Shown in pieces: positions 5,983-6,406 of a DNA stretch of 6,406 nucleotides. The stretch lies in assembly GCA_037138475.1 (NCBI GenBank), contig JBAXII010000024.1, positions 1-6,406 of the forward strand. Reading direction: 5' to 3'. Position 1 is the first letter of the stretch. Every line of letters starts with the position of its first letter. The stretch comes from JAGOLU01 sp037138475. GTDB taxonomy: Bacteria; Patescibacteriota; Microgenomatia; UBA1406; GWC2-37-13. Made by a program: the position numbers and the translations under genes. The notes beneath the pieces were generated by a model. It saw only the letters and a program-made list of their open reading frames with translations. It was not told where the DNA came from and did not search any database.

Positions 5983-6010
5983 AGTATAGCAGATGTATAT
6001 ACATTGACAA
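5983..6010 (-). promoter_or_regulatory. Promoter of the toxin-antitoxin operon
   Basis: On the minus strand TTGTCA (6010-6005, 5 of 6 to the -35 consensus) is separated by 16 bp from TATACT (5988-5983), and the -10 is extended (TGC directly before it). The expected start of transcription is about 7 nt downstream, at the ATG (5975), so the toxin mRNA is probably leaderless. It is the best promoter in the window. Confidence 0.75.
5993..6004. promoter_or_regulatory. Perfect 12-bp palindrome in the promoter spacer, candidate antitoxin operator
   Basis: ATGTATATACAT is a perfect palindrome filling most of the spacer between the -35 and -10 of the toxin-antitoxin promoter. Ribbon-helix-helix antitoxins bind short palindromes in this position to autoregulate, so this is the natural operator candidate. 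AT-rich palindromes also arise by chance. Confidence 0.55.
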
Positions 6011-6024
6011 TGCAAAGTGAACAC

Positions 6025-6050
6025 AAAAAAAACCCGCCTGTACGGCGGGT
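6025..6050 (-). terminator. Intrinsic terminator downstream of tRNA-Lys
   Basis: On the minus strand ACCCGCC-GTACA-GGCGGGT forms a 7-bp, mostly G-C stem with a 5-nt loop, followed by an unbroken T run (8 T including the closing base). In the + direction it has no T tract, so it is one-directional. It ends transcription coming from the tRNA region and insulates the toxin-antitoxin promoter, whose -35 box begins about 15 bp further on. Confidence 0.88.
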
Positions 6051-6109
6051 GTAAAAACAAGTGTGAACCTGACTCGTATTCGTCACGTCTCAGTTGCGCT
6101 AGCAGCATT

Positions 6110-6133
6110 GTCATCCTGAATTTATTTCAGGAT
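6110..6133. repeat. Dispersed hairpin repeat unit (TCATCCTGAA...TTCAGGAT type)
   Basis: After GTC, the perfect inverted repeat ATCCTGAA/TTCAGGAT (8 bp arms, 5-nt loop TTTAT) spans 6113-6133. It lies in the 136-bp gene-free stretch between the terminator and tRNA-Lys. I recognise this GTCATCCTGAA...TTCAGGATCT pattern as a type of short palindromic repeat that occurs in many copies in various bacterial genomes; only this one copy is visible here. It lacks a T run and is not a good terminator. Confidence 0.6.
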
Positions 6134-6186
6134 CTTTCGCTGGAGCAGTTCTGAGCGTGATGATCATGAACTCGAAAATTGCATTG

Positions 6187-6258
6187 TGAGCCTACTGAGA
6201 TTTGAACTCAGAACCAATTCCTTAAAAGGGAACTGCTCTACCGTTGAGCTATAGGCCC
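6187..6258 (-). tRNA. tRNA-Lys (anticodon UUU)
   Basis: The minus strand folds as a complete cloverleaf: acceptor GGGCCTA/TAGGCTC with one G-U pair, D arm GCTC/GAGC, anticodon stem GTTCC/GGAAT with loop CTTTTAA giving anticodon TTT, and T arm CTGAG/CTCAG around loop TTCAAAT. The discriminator base is A (6187). The 3' CCA is not encoded (CAATGC follows), so it must be added by a nucleotidyltransferase. A weak -10-like TACAAA lies upstream; the terminator at 6050-6025 lies downstream. Confidence 0.95.
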
Positions 6259-6285
6259 AGGACCGATTTGTAAACCTTGCATTCA

Positions 6286-6351
6286 TTGCCTATGATCTCT
6301 TCAGAACCAATCCCGACAAGTCGGGACTGCCACCGCTTGAGCTATAGGCCC
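6286..6351 (-). pseudogene. Degenerate tRNA-Lys-like copy with palindromic anticodon arm
   Basis: The first 15 nt (GGGCCTATAGCTCAA) are identical to the neighbouring tRNA-Lys, as is the 11-nt ATTGGTTCTGA after the anticodon arm. Between them the D-arm closing side is damaged (GGC instead of GAGC) and the anticodon arm is replaced by the palindrome TCCCGACTTGTCGGGA, which leaves no normal 7-nt anticodon loop. The T arm has lost its TTC loop and most of its stem, although TAGGC near 6292-6288 can still pair with the acceptor's GCCTA. It is most likely a dead partial duplication of tRNA-Lys, 27 bp upstream of it on the same strand. Confidence 0.6.
6311..6326. repeat. Perfect palindrome TCCCGAC-AA-GTCGGGA within the tRNA-like copy
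   Basis: Seven-base arms separated by AA. It occupies exactly the anticodon-arm position of the tRNA-Lys-like copy. The pattern resembles the CCCGAC/GTCGGG short palindromes dispersed in some bacterial genomes, the same general class as the hairpin at 6110-6133. Confidence 0.6.
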
Positions 6352-6406
6352 GCCTTTAGCCTTTAGCCTTTAGCCTTTAGCCTTTAGCCTTTAGCCTTTA
6401 GCCTTT
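6352..6406. repeat. Heptanucleotide tandem repeat (GCCTTTA)n, truncated by window end
   Basis: Seven perfect copies of GCCTTTA plus six bases of an eighth, without a single mismatch, running off the window. It begins directly next to the 5' end of the tRNA-Lys-like copy at 6351. Both strands contain stop codons within the unit (TAG or TAA) in every frame, so it is non-coding. Confidence 0.97.

Noticed and set aside
5976..6086. N-terminal extension of the toxin gene to an ATG at 6086
   Set aside because: The extra 37 residues would be encoded across the T tract and stem of the terminator and across the -35/-10 promoter; family homology begins at the ATG at 5975.
6352..6406. Telomere-like or CRISPR-like array
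   Set aside because: The unit is 7 bp with no spacers, so it is not CRISPR, and the unit differs from known telomere repeats; a simple tandem repeat explains it.

Overview
This window looks like bacterial chromosome, most plausibly from a Patescibacteria/CPR-type (Parcubacteria-like) genome. That placement is an inference from several things: compact genes of mostly small or uncharacterised families, genes with no Shine-Dalgarno sequence but a TATAAT/TATACT hexamer only 5-8 nt before the ATG (probable leaderless mRNAs), a tRNA with no encoded CCA, and dispersed TCATCCTGAA/TTCAGGAT-type hairpin repeats. Sigma70-like -10 boxes and a textbook intrinsic terminator argue against an archaeon. TGA is used as an ordinary stop by at least three genes.

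Layout. Positions 1-1957 (+ strand, visibly AT-richer) hold an endonuclease/exonuclease/phosphatase-fold (EEP) hydrolase and a glycosyltransferase-like gene whose reading frame is split by a single in-frame TGA at 1559-1561. Positions 1982-2949 hold a two-helix membrane protein (minus strand, with the only clear Shine-Dalgarno in the window) and, divergently, a small HExxH putative metallopeptidase. Positions 3004-5304 (minus strand) hold a probable two-gene operon: an M16 zinc peptidase followed 12 nt later by a protein I read as a divergent nucleoside diphosphate kinase (NDK) fold with a large internal insertion and a C-terminal extension. Positions 5377-6010 (minus strand) are a toxin-antitoxin module: a BrnT-like toxin, an ATGA overlap, then a ribbon-helix-helix antitoxin. 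Its promoter is strong and carries a perfect 12-bp palindrome in the -35/-10 spacer. Positions 6025-6406 hold an intrinsic terminator, a hairpin repeat, tRNA-Lys(UUU), a degenerate tRNA-Lys-like copy whose anticodon arm is a perfect 7+7 bp palindrome, and a (GCCTTTA)n heptanucleotide array running off the window end.

How things fit: the toxin-antitoxin unit is self-contained, with its own promoter, operator-like palindrome and coupled translation, and sits directly downstream of the tRNA terminator. M16 peptidase and NDK-like protein are probably cotranscribed. The remaining genes appear to be independent units. The most notable items are the NDK-like insertion protein, the recurrent leaderless promoter layout, the stop-interrupted glycosyltransferase, and the tRNA-like element with a palindromic anticodon arm next to a heptamer array.
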